Part shown: positions 1-12,303 of the stretch, in pieces | Layout of the letters: each line of letters begins with the position of its first letter | How positions within the stretch are numbered: the stretch's first letter is position 1 | Source: Dromaius novaehollandiae | Lineage: Eukaryota; Chordata; Aves; Casuariiformes; Dromaiidae | Direction of reading: 5' to 3' | Assembly (NCBI RefSeq): GCF_036370855.1 | Contig: NC_088099.1 | Location: 140,127,517 to 140,191,516, forward strand | Length of the DNA stretch: 64,000 nt | Translations under genes and position numbers: made by a program | The notes under the pieces: model-generated | Databases searched by the model: none | What the model was told of the DNA's origin: nothing | The model's input: only the letters and a program-made list of their open reading frames with translations

Positions 1-3000
1 GCTGTACGTGTCCTATGCATTTGTCTGACAAAATGCAGTGCTGGGACTACCTCAATACGAGCGATGATGAGCAGAGTGTTCAAAAAGCTGCCTTGTAGGA
101 AAAAAGCCTGGAAGGACCAGGAGTCAAGGAATCAGGTGCAGCGACTTGCGCAGGCAGATTCCCAACAAGCATCGTGTGAGGTTGCCAGGACCTTACAGAA
201 GAACTTTAGCTCCGTAGTTCACTTATCTGCTCGTTCTGGCTACGAATATCAGAACTTGCTGACTAGGCTTGGTGTTCGTGATAGCAAACTGTCAGTGAAG
301 AGCAAAGAAATCAGCAATAGCAAGTCAAAGATTAAAAAGTGCATAGCATTTCTTTGAGCTATCACTTTATCAACTCAAGAATAATGGTTGTCATTCTGAG
401 CCAAACTGTTACTGTACTGAGTAACAGTGAAAAGAAAATGGATGCAGAAGATTACTCCCAAGGACAGGTTTTTCAAAGAGAGAAAAGCTTATTTACTTCC
501 CTAAATGTTTTGGAAAATCCCAGCCTGAGTTCTTTGTGGATTTATGAGCAGATGATGGCAGAATTTTTGAAGGAGTTAATTTTTGTCCTAAATTTAGTCT
601 TCAAGTTACCAAGAGAATAGGCATTCTCACAGCATGATTATTAACTTAAATGGATGCAGGTCAGACCCTTCAGTGATCTTTTGGAAATACAATAAGCTTC
701 CCTCATTGCATTAAGTGATAGTTTAATTATTTAGGAAAGGACATAATTATCACTTACTAGATGGAAGCATTACTTACATAACAGTTTGGCTCCCTGTCAC
801 AGTGATTTGGATCTAAATTGCATTACATGGGTTTTTGATGGAGAAAAGTAGAAGGTAAGAGAAGGAACAATATGATCTACTAGATTTCCTAGTTACGATC
901 ATCGTAAGTGGTATAATAGTGCATAATCACTGGTCCAGTTCTTAGTGTAAATTGCTAGAGGCTGACAAAAGTTTGCATTGGCATATAAAGTAAGATGCAA
1001 ATATGAGTTGTATTTGTTGGTATTGTCAGCGTTAAGTAAACAAAGGGAATTTCTATTGTATATTTAAGGTTGAGAAACCTATTTTTTTGTGAATAGCATG
1101 CTACCAGCAAAGACTTGATAGTTATTAGGTAGCTGCAAAAGGACATGGTCAGGTCAATGATGGATAAGGAAAACGGGATGTATAAAGAGCACAGCAGTGT
1201 TGCGATACTGATAGGCACTTGTAGTTGTTCCCATCTGGGGAAAGCACATTAATTCTGTATCATGTGCATCATGAGTCCCATCCTTTAAAACAAACAGGGA
1301 AAAGAGACTGAATGCCAGGCAGTAATTTTAAGACATAGAATGTAAAAAAGTCAAAGCAAAATGGATGATTTAATTTCTCATCATTATCCTCCTGAAGAAT
1401 TAACTTTGCAAGGCCATGTTAAGGCTTATTCAGTCAAAGGCATATCAGTGAAGGTAACTGGATTCAGATGAGTTCCCATCCAGGAGATTTTCAGAGAAGT
1501 GATTGTTCTCTAAATACATTTACAAAACAACATTGTCTGGACTCATAATAAATCAAAGCTTGGTTTCCTGGAGCTGAAGAACCTTATTTTAGGTTCTTAT
1601 CAAAGAATGATCAAAATTCTGAAATCCACCTTCCCACGTTTAGTTTATAATGTATCACTGTATTCCATTTCCTTCCATGTACTTTATTCTTTTGTTTCTT
1701 TTTAAAATTCTCCACCAATACCTGTAACAGCAGAAATATGTTTAATATAATTCCCATGCCTCACTAGTACATACTCATAGTAGAACAGACATGAAAAATA
1801 TTAGTTACCCATACCAGGTATATACATTTACTCAACGTATTAGATGAGCACTTTCTCTCATTCATGTATTTAATACATAGCTGTATTTCAGGTGTTTTTG
1901 CAATTGAATGTGGGAAGGAAAATTCAGAAGATAGAAGAAAAGAAAGAAGGGAAGTAAAATTACCATAGAAAAATTCTTACAGTATAATTTTTGAAAATTC
2001 TACTTTGCAAATTAGTTCACATATCAATAATTTTCTCTTAACAGTCACCTTATATTTCATTAATTTTTTTGAACCCTTCACTGAATTGTGGAGAAGAATA
2101 TAATTTTAGATCTTTTGAACTACTTTAAAAATATGTCAGCTGTTTTTGGTTGAATTTGTCATTAACAGCTGACAGCCTTAGCTTTAGGAGTCCAACTGTG
2201 ATATGTAAAAATGATATCTCCAATATTTCTTTTAGCTAAGCCCGTAATTTGCAGAGTCTCTAACGATTCAGTTCCTCCTTTTTTTTTTTTTTTTTTTTCC
2301 CTAATTTTTTTTCTCCTAATGGGAGAAGAGTGGCCTGGATGCTAGCAATAAGTAGAGAATACCCAGATTTGCATCTTCTTTCACAGGAAGAAGTGTTTCA
2401 CAACCAAATTCAGATTAACCTCTGAATGAAAAGCAGAATCCATGGAACACCAGGACAGGCAGGGGGGACATAGCCATAAACCTTCTTCCTCTGTAACATC
2501 TCCTGCTATGCCCTTTTATGGTTAAAACATTGTACAGCTTTAGGATATGTAGTGGGAAGTAATATATAAATAGACATGACAGCAAAAATGTGGCTACTTC
2601 CGTAATGGGGCAGAAAAGATCCCGCCTTTTCTTATCTAACATAGCTATGATTCAGCAATCCACATATTCCTAAATCTCAAAACTAATTATTGAGCAAATG
2701 TCTGTGAGAGAACTTCAGTCTTCAACACAAGGTCTTGCATATCTCATAAGTTTCAAAAGCTTCTTAAATTTTTATTTAAGATAGGTCAACTTCTGCCCCA
2801 TCCCTTGCATAGACCCCTTCCCCTCAGAACCTTTGAGACTAAGTCAATATGCGTAAATAGTTTTCCACCGTTCCACTGTTGTGAAGTGATATTTGGTCAA
2901 ATAGGCAATTTGAAATATTCATAGAAAACATGTGGGGCAATTTTCCACTTTTACAAAATTCATGCTGATTTGTGAGGCAGTCATATGAGACTTTCCTTCC

Positions 3001-3099
3001 CTTTCTCTTAAACCTGCCTATTAAATACTGCATGTTTTAATTCTAAAGATCCTTCATTATGCTGCTTATTCATGTATGTATTGTATTTCAACTACTGCA
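1..3099. other. Non-coding stretch, no gene recognised
   Basis: I see no supportable gene here. The open frames are short (97 codons or fewer), lack recognisable domains and have the composition of chance frames. The sequence is AT-rich and mostly unique, with one long T run noted separately. Intergenic or intronic DNA is the simplest reading. Confidence 0.6.
2279..2298. repeat. T20 homopolymer run
   Basis: Twenty uninterrupted T residues, followed by a second, shorter T-rich patch. I could not see a retroposon body next to it, so it is not claimed as a poly(A) tail of an inserted copy. Confidence 0.95.
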
Positions 3100-3190
3100 T
3101 CCCTACTTGGTAATCTCTTTAGGACAGGGACTCCATTGTTTGCCATATTTCTCTTTTTGTACATTGTAGCACATATGAAAGACATAGTGT
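3100..3190 (+). mobile_element. L2/MIR-like 3' end fragment, decayed
   Basis: The segment follows the order of an L2/MIR-type 3' end: a run like AATCTCTTTAGGACAGGGAC, a T-rich stretch, then TTGTACATTGTAGCACAT. In known family members this corresponds to the part reading roughly 'gctcyttggggcagggac ... tgtacagcacctagcac'. It is strongly diverged and short, as expected for a repeat predating the split of birds and crocodilians. The family name is from memory of the pattern; a library search could assign it to L2, MIR or a CR1-L3-like family instead. Confidence 0.5.
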
Positions 3191-5159
3191 AAATTAAAAA
3201 TTGTAAGAAACACACAGGACAAAATTAAGACCTTGTGAAAGCCATAAACAACTGGAATGGCTTATTAGAATCCGGCTCTGCACATAAAATGTAATTTCAA
3301 TCCAAAAGCTTAACCACCATCCTGGTACTGTTTTTGTCAGCTGGCTTCTTTTATTCTAAAAATTCCTATTTAAAAAAAAAAAAACAAAAGAACATGCATC
3401 AGAAAGAGGAATTCTGTTTTGGTACGTAAGTTGAACTCCAAGCATTGCGGAAATATTTATGACACTAAAACGGGGGCAAAGAAGTCTTTTGCTTGTGAGG
3501 AAAGGCTGTTTGACAGCAGTATCCCAGCTTGAAGGGGTTCAGGGCTTTTCCCTTGCCAAGGTCAGGCAAACACTCAGAAAATAGCTTTGAAAAATGAGCA
3601 GTTGTGAAGGACATACAATACAGGGAATGATTCCACTTCCTCAGACACCACATGCATTGCAAAACTCAGCTTGCAAATGATGAGGCGTCAGTTGTATAAA
3701 ATTACTTGATGTATGTAAAAAATTTTAGTCTTGAAAATGTCATACCCATTTTGTCTTGTATATACAGTAATCTGGCTTTTTATTTGCTTTAAAGAAAAAT
3801 GAAAACATTGAAGTGGGGCTGTAACAGCTTCTTTAATTTTTTTTCTGTATTCTAAATTATGCTTATTCACCCATACACTCCCTCTCTGAGTATTCATTTA
3901 GAAGGAAGGTTTTGCAATAGTCACATTTAATTTATCAGGGTGCAATAATTTGTGTTTCCCAATCATCTTGCAGATTTTGGTTCATTATACTATTGTTTCA
4001 CATGAGTAAGTTAGCAAAGTTTGGATTGATTGACTCTAATTAACTAAAACTGGTTCCAGGCTGTGCATCTATTGTCATGGTAGCTAGCCACAAAGCCCCA
4101 AACTGTTCAGTAATGGCAATATAACGTACTATCGATATGAAAACTCCAGCAAATGTCTAACATTGGGCTTGTCAGCAAATGAAAAAAGCAATAGTGGAGG
4201 AGGGAGAAAGGGACGTTAGGACAAGTATGTCTCAGAAGGCTTTGGGGAAATGCAGCCTTCCAGCACTGCTGGGGCCCTGATCTCTTCACTTATCGTCATC
4301 TAGGCCTCCAACATGGAAAGAAATGCAATCCAAGCTGGAGGCAGGCACACTGTTCTGTGAAAGAAAAATCCACATACTTCTTGTTTAAAAAGCCTCCAAA
4401 AGAACCCAAAACTCTGGGCTAAATGAAGACTTTCTTGAGTAATGTATGTGGGCTTCTCCCTCTGTGTATTTTAAAAGCAGAAGTCTTTTCCCTTGTTTTT
4501 ATGTTAGTCCATGTGCATGAAGTCTGAATCTCTGTCTATTACCATCAAGAGGATCTGAGCACTAAAAAAATATTCCCTTATACCATGACATTGGAGAACT
4601 AGCTGCACCGAAAGCTTACGAAAACAAGCGAATATTCTTCTCTTGGCTTGTTCTTTTGAGTTAAACTGAAATTAGGTAAAACTAATGAGAACCTCAGAGG
4701 ATGAGCTGCCTCTGCTGGCAGCTGCGTACAGGACCTTGGCACTTCCAAAACTGGTGGGTTTGAAAGTGTAAAACTTTTATGCCATAGGCTATGTGCTCTC
4801 CAGAGATGCATCACCTGAAATATCGGCCCATGTATATAATAATATGCAAAAACTGTAGTTAGAAGAACATTCACTGAAGTGCCAATATCAAGCTCAAAAG
4901 TTAGGAAATGCCAAAGCCACTTTCCTTTGCTTGACCTATCTGTGTGACTGAGTCACGGCAGTCTGCAGTGTCTTGCTCAAGTACTGTTTCTAGGAGAAGA
5001 CCTGCGGGAGCTGGTGTTTGCTGCACCCAAAGAGCAATTCCTCAGTGTGTCGTTTAGCCTTCACTGTGCAGTATGGGGCCCCCTCCCCCATTTTTAACAC
5101 ATGTGGCTCAAAACCAGCATTCAAATGCAGAATTGTCCTTTGCTTCTAATTTTTCTCTG
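3191..5159. other. Non-coding stretch, no gene recognised
   Basis: Unique-looking sequence with only short chance frames (91 codons or fewer). No repeat family was recognised, and no splice-flanked reading frame stands out. Confidence 0.55.
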
Positions 5160-5640
5160 TGCTGTAATTTCAGAGCATGTCGTAGCCCCCCTCTTCAGTG
5201 TGGGGAATGACGTCTCCGTTTTCCAGATGCTTGTCGTGCAAGCTTGGCACCGTTCACAGCCGTGCAGCCAGCACTTGCGTGGAGCAGGTTTCACCCCCAC
5301 AGCACCCTCGGGAGCTGCCCTCGGGACCGTGTGGCCACGAAGGAGGGCCAACCCTCACCATGACCGAGCTCAGCCTTTAACCCAAATAGGTACTAGGGTC
5401 GGCGACATGAGTAAATTTTCCAAGCTGGCACAACTAGTCACAGCCGTTTCCAAAAAGCTCTTTGTCGTTTCCTTTCTCTGCCAGCCCAGACTGCGGGATT
5501 GAGAGCGAGGTTTGCAGGTAGGTGCTGCGGGGAGCCCTGGGTCCCGCCGGGTGCTGGCACGCGGCTCCTGTTGACGTCGGTGCAATTTACATCCCTAGGA
5601 GTGATGGAATTGGGTCCCCGAGCCCGGCGCCAGCCCTGCT
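5160..5640. other. CpG-richer, GC-rich patch
   Basis: CpG dinucleotides are visibly denser here than in the flanks, for example around 5260-5400 and 5500-5640. Two TGACGTC-type half sites lie near 5208 and 5574. Overlapping open frames of up to 133 codons run through it, which GC-richness alone can produce. It could be a small CpG island, an old GC-rich repeat or an unannotated first exon; nothing in the sequence decides between these. I recognised no protein motif. Confidence 0.35.
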
Positions 5641-5685
5641 CTGACTCGCTGTGTGCCTTTGGGCAAGTCGTTTAACACCAGGCTG
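5630..5685 (+). mobile_element. MIR-like SINE core fragment
   Basis: The string CGCTGTGTGCCTTTGGGCAA followed by GTCGTTTAAC matches the best-known part of the MIR core ('agctgtgtgaccttgggcaagtcacttaac') with few changes. The flanks are too diverged to delimit the element. MIRs are ancient tRNA-derived SINEs found across amniotes, so a small relic is expected in a bird. Confidence 0.6.
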
Positions 5686-8310
5686 TGATACCTCTCATTG
5701 AACTACACATTACACCAAAAAGGGTCTCACGGAAGCCAATGGAGCTAGTTGTGGAGCGCTTGTACTTAGTAAGTGTGTCACAATCTGGCCTTCACTTAAC
5801 TTTCGCCTTTTATAGGAAATTACAGCCTCGTTTCCAAGGTTGTAGGGCTTAATTAGTTTATATTTGCGAAACACATCTTATTGCTGGTGAAAGGGAATAA
5901 CCATTATTATGATGATGATGTGTTCAGTGTATGGTAAAGTCTTGGGTTTGTTTAGGCTTTGCTCCATTTGTTCTGTACAAAAAAAAAAAGTCCTTCCTTT
6001 GCAATCATTTGAAAACCTTTTTCTAGGAAAAGTGCACTCGTTCTTCTGCCAGAATCGTTAGGAAAAAATGCAGCAAACTCTTCTCGGGCAAAGTTCCCCA
6101 GAGCCTGAACCCACACCACAAATCCAGCAGCCTCCACAGACCGATGGGGCCCGACTGACTGCAGCTAATCCCCGATCCAAGTGTGATCCAGATTGGCTTG
6201 TTGGGTATACTTTCCCAAACACAAATGCCATTCCCTTTTCCTGACTCAAAACATGTTCTTTTTTAACCCTAACCTATATTGTACCTTTAAAACCTGGCAT
6301 TAGCAAACAGTTTGTTTTTTCATCAGCTGAAACGGTTTTTTGAATTCTGTTTTTTTGTTGGATTTTTTGTTTTTTTAATCCAAGTATGGTTCTCATGGTG
6401 TAGTAAATGACATTAGGCTTTTGTAAATTCTTGCAGAATATAACAGATCATTGGTTTTATAACACAGTCACTGCTTTTGCATTCTGATGAGATTATTAGT
6501 AGCAGCCTAGAATACAACATCCCTGCATACTGTTAGTTAAAAAAAATAAAAGTTTACTAAATGGTCTCTTGTCAACTGTATCTGAAAATCATTATAGTTT
6601 CTCTGGTTTCCTTTACATGGAGGGGTTCTTCTGTGAGCTGGTGGATTACGTCAGTAGGAAGTTACAGAATTATTACAGAGATGCTGTTTATTTCTCTGCG
6701 GCATTCTTTGTTTTTCTACAGAAAATCTTTTTTTTTTTTTTTTTTTTTTTTAGTATTTATAAATTGGTTGTAAAAATTGTTCACATGCCCAAGATATGCA
6801 ATATGGTATCTGAGCTCAGTAAAAATATTTTTCCTTTCATATTTTGACTGCAATTACATTAGATATTTTTGTCTAATGTCAAAGCAAATACAAATCAAGC
6901 GGTTTTCTGATCTTTTCACACATCCTGTCTTATTGCCCTAAGGCAGTTTCATTTACCAATGAAGACATGAACCATCTGATCTTTCCAGGCCAAACTCCCT
7001 CCCCTCCACCCTGCATTGCAGCTCCCTGTTGTACATCCGGCGTGTGCCTCCCCCTGTGACTCCGGGTTGGTGACCTCAGTGCAGCCCAGAGCAGGGTGCC
7101 ACCCTTCACACCCTACTCGCAAGGCAGACTAGAAGGGAGAGTTTTAGCACTAATGTATTTTTAAATAGCTAAAAATATTGGAATTAAAAGCTGGCTACTA
7201 ACATGCAACATTTTCTCTGTTTCCATACTGTTATTAACATATATCTGTATTAACAGCATGACAGTTCACACCACAAATTGATACAATACCAAATAAAGAG
7301 CCTGCACTGTGCACCATGATGACTCTAGAGGAGCCATTACATCTGATATTATACATTTTTTTAAAATGTATAAATGAATATTTAACTGAGAGATCCGATC
7401 TGCTCCAGCAGTTCTGGTGTATCAGAAACATAACATGCATTTTAAAAAACTGCTTGCCTTCATTTTACATTTTTACCTGAGAAGCAGAACGCTAGATCAC
7501 ATGTAAACATTTTCTTTTCTATGCCTGTCCAAGACATGTCTGCTTCAAAACAAACCAAAAATAAGAGGGAAAGCTGATGAAGTATTGGCTGTATTGTCTC
7601 ATCGTGCCATCCTGAGCTTTTCTGTCCCACTGAAGCCAGTGCTCTCGCTCCTTGCACTTCCCTCCAGCAGATTTTGCTCCACATCCCTAGCACGGCAGAT
7701 GAGTATGTTTGTTTTTAATACAGCTGTGTGGAGTGACAGACCTGCATCTTAGCAGCTCAGAAGGAGTGTCATGGGGCCTCTGTTGATTTACACTACTCAA
7801 GCTCGTGGCTCAGCCACCAACCCTACACTGAGGCGTGAGCAGCGCGTGCTAACACATGCGGCACCAAAAACAGGGGACGCTGAAATGCCACCTGTGCCGA
7901 TGGGTTACATGGTCTTTGCAGGGCAGGGGTGAGAGCGGACTGGGAATTCAGTTACGAAATTCTGAAGAATGCAGCTACATTTGGCGTGAGATCATAGCCT
8001 GCATTTTTTGCAGAGAGGGTGAAATCCATGTGAAGCCGCATCTCTGTGTGGCATGTTGGAGTGCAAACACCTGACCTGGTGGGTTTGGCATCACTCCACA
8101 CTGGGTCTGGACTTGACCATGGGGCCAATGGAGCACTGCCTCTCGGGTCTGCACACACTGCTGGTGGGAGATGCTGAAGATAAGCATCACAGACCCCCAG
8201 CTCTTGCAGAATATGCTGCCGTCCCCCTGTATGGCCACTGACTCACCTATTCTGAGTGGCCCGGGCAGAGGACACACCAGTTCAGCTGTCTTCATTATGA
8301 GGGATGAGGG
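5686..8310. other. Non-coding stretch, no gene recognised
   Basis: Mostly unique sequence with a T24 run. Near 5730-5810 a few words resemble sauropsid fold-back repeats but are too weak to call. Frames such as the T-tract-spanning one at 6561-6773 are artefacts of low-complexity DNA. Confidence 0.5.
6728..6751. repeat. T24 homopolymer run
   Basis: Twenty-four consecutive T residues. They create a poly-phenylalanine chance frame. No retroposon body was recognised beside it. Confidence 0.95.
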
Positions 8311-8316
8311 ATACTT

Positions 8317-8426
8317 ATTGATAGCGATCGCTATTGATAGGTATGGAAAGCAAATGGCATCAATGACTCGATATTGAGAAGTATTGATTTTGATAGGTGC
8401 CGATGACAACTGATAACCAAATCGAT
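8317..8426. promoter_or_regulatory. Cluster of ATTGAT/ATCGAT motifs around a palindrome
   Basis: Four ATTGAT words (8317-8322, 8333-8338, 8359-8364 on the minus strand, 8383-8388) and one ATCGAT (8421-8426) fall within 110 bp. The first two lie in a direct repeat, TATTGATAG, at 8316-8324 and 8332-8340, separated by CGATCGC. Together these form a perfect 14-bp palindrome, ATAGCGATCGCTAT, at 8321-8334. ATTGAT and ATCGAT are core sites of Onecut and Cux homeodomain proteins. That such proteins bind here is inference; the motif is short and could cluster by chance or by local duplication. Confidence 0.25.
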
Positions 8427-8457
8427 CAAAGACCAAAAACTGTAGATGCCTGTTGAG

Positions 8458-8513
8458 ATCAAAAAAAGAGAGAGAGAAAAAAAGAAAACTAAAGAAGAGG
8501 AGGAGGGGAAGGG
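8458..8513 (+). repeat. Polypurine (GA-rich) tract
   Basis: An almost pure A/G run including (AG)n, A-rich and GGA-rich parts, broken by a single CT at 8489-8490. It is low-complexity DNA of a kind that can form triplexes and that explains the lysine/glutamate-rich chance frame across it. Confidence 0.85.
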
Positions 8514-9579
8514 CCAAGGGCAACAGTCACCTACAATACACAGCGGGGCACGTTTTCAAAGGCACTCTTTGCTTTTATCCTTGCAATTCTGGGAATACAC
8601 ATGCTTGCATGTAAAAAATTTCAAATGTACATGCAAATGGTCTTAATTACCTTTCCTGCCAGCCCCTGTATATGCACACGTGTGTTCCCGTACTGCAACC
8701 AGGTTAATGCAGAGCATGGCTTGACTCTACAACTTCTCAGAGACTTGCAGCAACTACTTGCCTTCAGCTAGCATTCCTCCCTCTCATCTGTTACAGCTCT
8801 TTTTAGCTTCCTCCTTTATATCTCTAAGGAGCTTTTACATTCTTACATGCATATGTAAAAGAACTAAATAGTGCAATCAGTAGAAGAGTGTACATTAACA
8901 TTTTTATTATTAATTACTCTTATACATCCATGGATGTGCACAGTATTTTCCAGGCTAAATGTAGCTTGCCCAGCTAACGAGGATTAGGACTGCAGCATTA
9001 CCAACACTGCCAGCACTATAGCCAGTCTTACTCATGGGTTTTCCTAAAAGCACTAGTTCCTGGAGTCAGGTGATTATGTGAGCAGCTTAGCTTGGATTTT
9101 TAAGCAAAAGCTGGTTTCCGTCCCCTGTAGCTGTGATTTGAAAGCATGTAACTTCTAATATCAGTAAGAGTCAGATATGTCTAGTTTTATCTACATTTAT
9201 GTTTCTTTTATCAGGTAACATAGCAATGTGCACAAGCACACTTTAATGTGCATATAGAAGTAACGCGTGTACCGCGGCCGAAGCAGGCTGGTATCAGGCA
9301 TGCCACATCAGCTCTTCAAACATGCAGAAAAGCATTTTTGAGAACAGCTTGGAGATGACAGCTGTACAGCTACAGCCGTGACTGTAATAGGGACCATGGG
9401 CAAATGCGGATGTCAGAGAAGTGATTAGTGACTGTAGGGAAATGGGGGGCAGTTCTGAATGGAGGTGCAGTTTCTTGTACCCTGGGCTTGCTTGGCCTCC
9501 CAGGTGAGAGGATCTGGGTCTGGGTGCAAATGCTATTGGGGTATAGCCTCCTTTATTACTAAAGTAAGTAAATTGCTAA
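8514..9579. other. Non-coding stretch, no gene recognised
   Basis: Unique-looking sequence; no frame of note and no repeat family recognised. Confidence 0.5.
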
Positions 9580-9665
9580 CGCTAGTGCCGAGTGTTTGCT
9601 CGGTGCTGTATAAGACCAAAAGATGATTATCCTTCATTGAAAGAGCTTCAACTCAGAGATGGCCA
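9580..9665 (-). mobile_element. L2/MIR-like fragment, decayed
   Basis: The order GTGCCGAGTGTTTGC, GGTGCTGTATAAG, then AAAGAGCTTCAACTCAGAG resembles the reverse complement of an L2/MIR3-type tail ('gtgccaggcactgtgctaag ... gcccycaaagagcttacaatctag'). It is diverged and short, so the family assignment is tentative and rests on recalled patterns. Confidence 0.4.
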
Positions 9666-11048
9666 CAGCCTAAACTAGAGAACAGCTCTGCATAGCACAG
9701 AAGAAAAATGTTTTAAAAACAGCTCCTGATCTTACACTTATTTCCCATTCTCATATCAGAAGAATAATTCAATGTGCAAACATTATTAAAGAAGAAATGT
9801 ATGAAATAATGAGGAATCATTTCTGTCAAATGGATATAAGATGCTAATTGGTGATGTACTGAATCCCAGAGATGCTTGACATTCAAAAAGTGAGTGAAGT
9901 ACGGCAGAGCATTTGTATAGGCCATCTGGAGATGTACACCATACTCTACACTTGATGAGAAAGTCGCATTAAACTGAAATTTCTGATTCCAAGACCTAAA
10001 TATGCATCACTCCAGGCTTCAAATTTCATAGATTGCTGGGAAGATCACATATAAATAGCAATCTGGCACATCTCCAACTAGATGGAGACATATGCCATCG
10101 AGAGAAATGCTTTGTGCTTCATTCCTTACAATATTATTAAAGACTGGAAGAACTTTTATAAAATTAAGAAGAAAAACTGTCAAAGTTCATGTTCTTATTT
10201 GTGTGCGGTTCTGGCTTCTGGGGTAATTTGACTGAAAGCTCTGTGGAGACAAAGATATCCAAGTTCCACATCAGCTCAGTACCATTATAGAGGGAGGAGC
10301 ATGTAAAGCATAGACAGAAGCATCATACAGAACTGACCTGTGACAGCTTCAGTTCTCTTACGGTGTCAGGATGTCTCTGGTAAGAGAATAAAAATGTCAC
10401 AAGAACAGGTAGTTGCAGTAGCCGTAAAACACCCATTTATTTTCAAGTTTCCAGAACTGTATAACTTACGTCACGAAACAATTTTAGTTCTTGCTAAAAG
10501 TTGCTCTTACATAGCACTTATACAGCACATTAAACCTTAGAATGATCTAGATAGTAGTGTCTAAGACACTGCACTGCAACTGTGTACACTTACTTTCTTC
10601 ATACATTATCACTAATTCTTTGCAGTGCTAAGGACCTACAGACTACACTAATATGTCCAGAATCCACCATATTAGATGCTGTGCAAAAGCAGAAATTAAT
10701 CACATCCCAGTCAGCAAGCTAAGAATAGAGAGGGGAAAGCAGATGTCTGGAGCTTATCTAGCCAGGGAGCTTTATGCAGCAAGAAAGGCAGAGGTCTCTG
10801 CATAGCAGTGGTAGAATTGGTGTCAATTTGTATAGGTATCAGAGAAAAAAAAAAACTGAGGAAAAAAAATGAGTTTTCTGATGTTGATAGAAAGCTCATC
10901 CCAAGCTCGAAGACCAGCAAGGGGGAAAGCAAGTGGGAGCTGGTATCATGGGCCAGGGAGGAATCAACATCTCACCAGAGCCAAGAGCTTGGAGGACATC
11001 GTAAACCTACAATGGTTTACAATGGATAGGGAGGCTGACATTTTGACT

Positions 11049-11094
11049 AATTATATAGAAAATATTTAGATTATATATCCAATTATATAGAAAA
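11049..11094 (+). repeat. Paired 14-bp direct repeat in AT-rich DNA
   Basis: AATTATATAGAAAA occurs at 11049-11062 and again at 11081-11094, separated by 18 bp of similarly AT-rich sequence. It looks like a small local duplication or slipped-strand product rather than a transposon footprint. Confidence 0.7.
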
Positions 11095-12283
11095 AATCTC
11101 ATAGGTTTGGATATGGTGCTGGCAGATCTACAAAGAGGAAGGTCAAAGCTGAACCTGTTCTCCAACCTAGTGACACCAGCATAAGCAATATAAATAAATA
11201 GTAGACTGAATGTGCCATTTTCAGCTTTGTCTGGGGCTGCTCTGAAATGTCCTTGCTTAGCTAACTACCCTTTTCCTATCTATCTTCTCTGTTTGTATCA
11301 CAAGCTTCCTGAACAAGGCTCCTATCTTCAATGCATTTCGTAGCCTGTCTTGAAAATGGCTTTGTATGGGACAGAGATATAAAAAGATAATTTTCACTGT
11401 CTACAATGATTGCCAGAGAAAGAAATCCTGCAATCCTGCAAGAAATTCTTAAATAAATGTAATAAAAACATGGCACAAGACCCTGCTACTCTATGCAGAT
11501 CTTCAGGAGCAATGAATGCAGAAATGACAAAGTGTGTTTCCGTTCTTAAAATACAGTCCAAGGTGCAGATTGAAGTGCTGAGAGCTTCGCACTAGTGCTG
11601 GATGCAGGCAAGTTGGGACTCTCTGCCATTCACTAGTAAAAGCCTCTGGAAGATATCTGGATATATTAATATAATTTTTCTAAATACTTGAAATAAAATA
11701 ACTAGTAAAAATGACATGTAACACAGTCTTCCACAAAAGCAAAGGCTGCACAGCTACTTTCATCCTCTTTACACTAGTAGAAAATGCATTCTTGTACATA
11801 CACTCCACCTGGACTAGCATTTTTATTAAAGCCAATGGGAAAGCAAATGCACTGCCATTCCAGCTTTGCTTGAAGACCTTGCGTGATGAGACTGGTAAAA
11901 CAGAACTGAAGTACAATGAGTTTCACCCTTGTAGCTCCAGGGAGATGTTCACCAACCCATTAGTGCTTCTGGGCTGCCCTGGCCTCCAACACCACTAGCT
12001 GGGGCTGGCAGGCAGAGAAATGATCACTGCAGTGTGGCTGCACTCATCAAACCTCAGAGCACAGCAATAAGTGGCTATTCCTCTTAACAAGCCTTATCTG
12101 CAAAGTTTTAATGGTATTAATCCTCTCTGCCATAAGTCTGCTGGCTATGAAGTCATTAAGGGCATTTGAGGCCCTGATGTTATCCATGTGCAGCTGATGT
12201 CCAGCTCCCCACTGCCTTAGATCGGGCACTAGTCATTTTTTCCCCATAAGTGCTGAGAAAGCCAGAAGAGCAGCTTTGAGAAA

Positions 12284-12303
12284 GCTCAGATAAGCTCAGA
12301 TAA
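12284..12303 (+). repeat. 10-bp tandem duplication carrying two GATA sites
   Basis: GCTCAGATAA is repeated twice head to tail, and the next base is a G, so two AGATAAG words result. AGATAAG fits the GATA-factor consensus WGATAR. The duplication is seen directly; any regulatory role is speculation. Confidence 0.75.

Noticed and set aside
5730..5815. Words resembling a sauropsid fold-back repeat after the MIR-like core
   Set aside because: Only scattered words match (for example GAAGCCAATGGAGCTAG). No second arm could be aligned, so no feature was called.
6561..6847. Hydrophobic frames with a poly-Phe stretch
   Set aside because: They are produced by the T24 run and have no other support.
7975..8523. 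182-codon open frame on the minus strand
   Set aside because: It crosses the polypurine tract, giving a Phe/Leu/Ser-rich start, and overlaps several plus-strand frames. No domain or exon pattern is recognisable.
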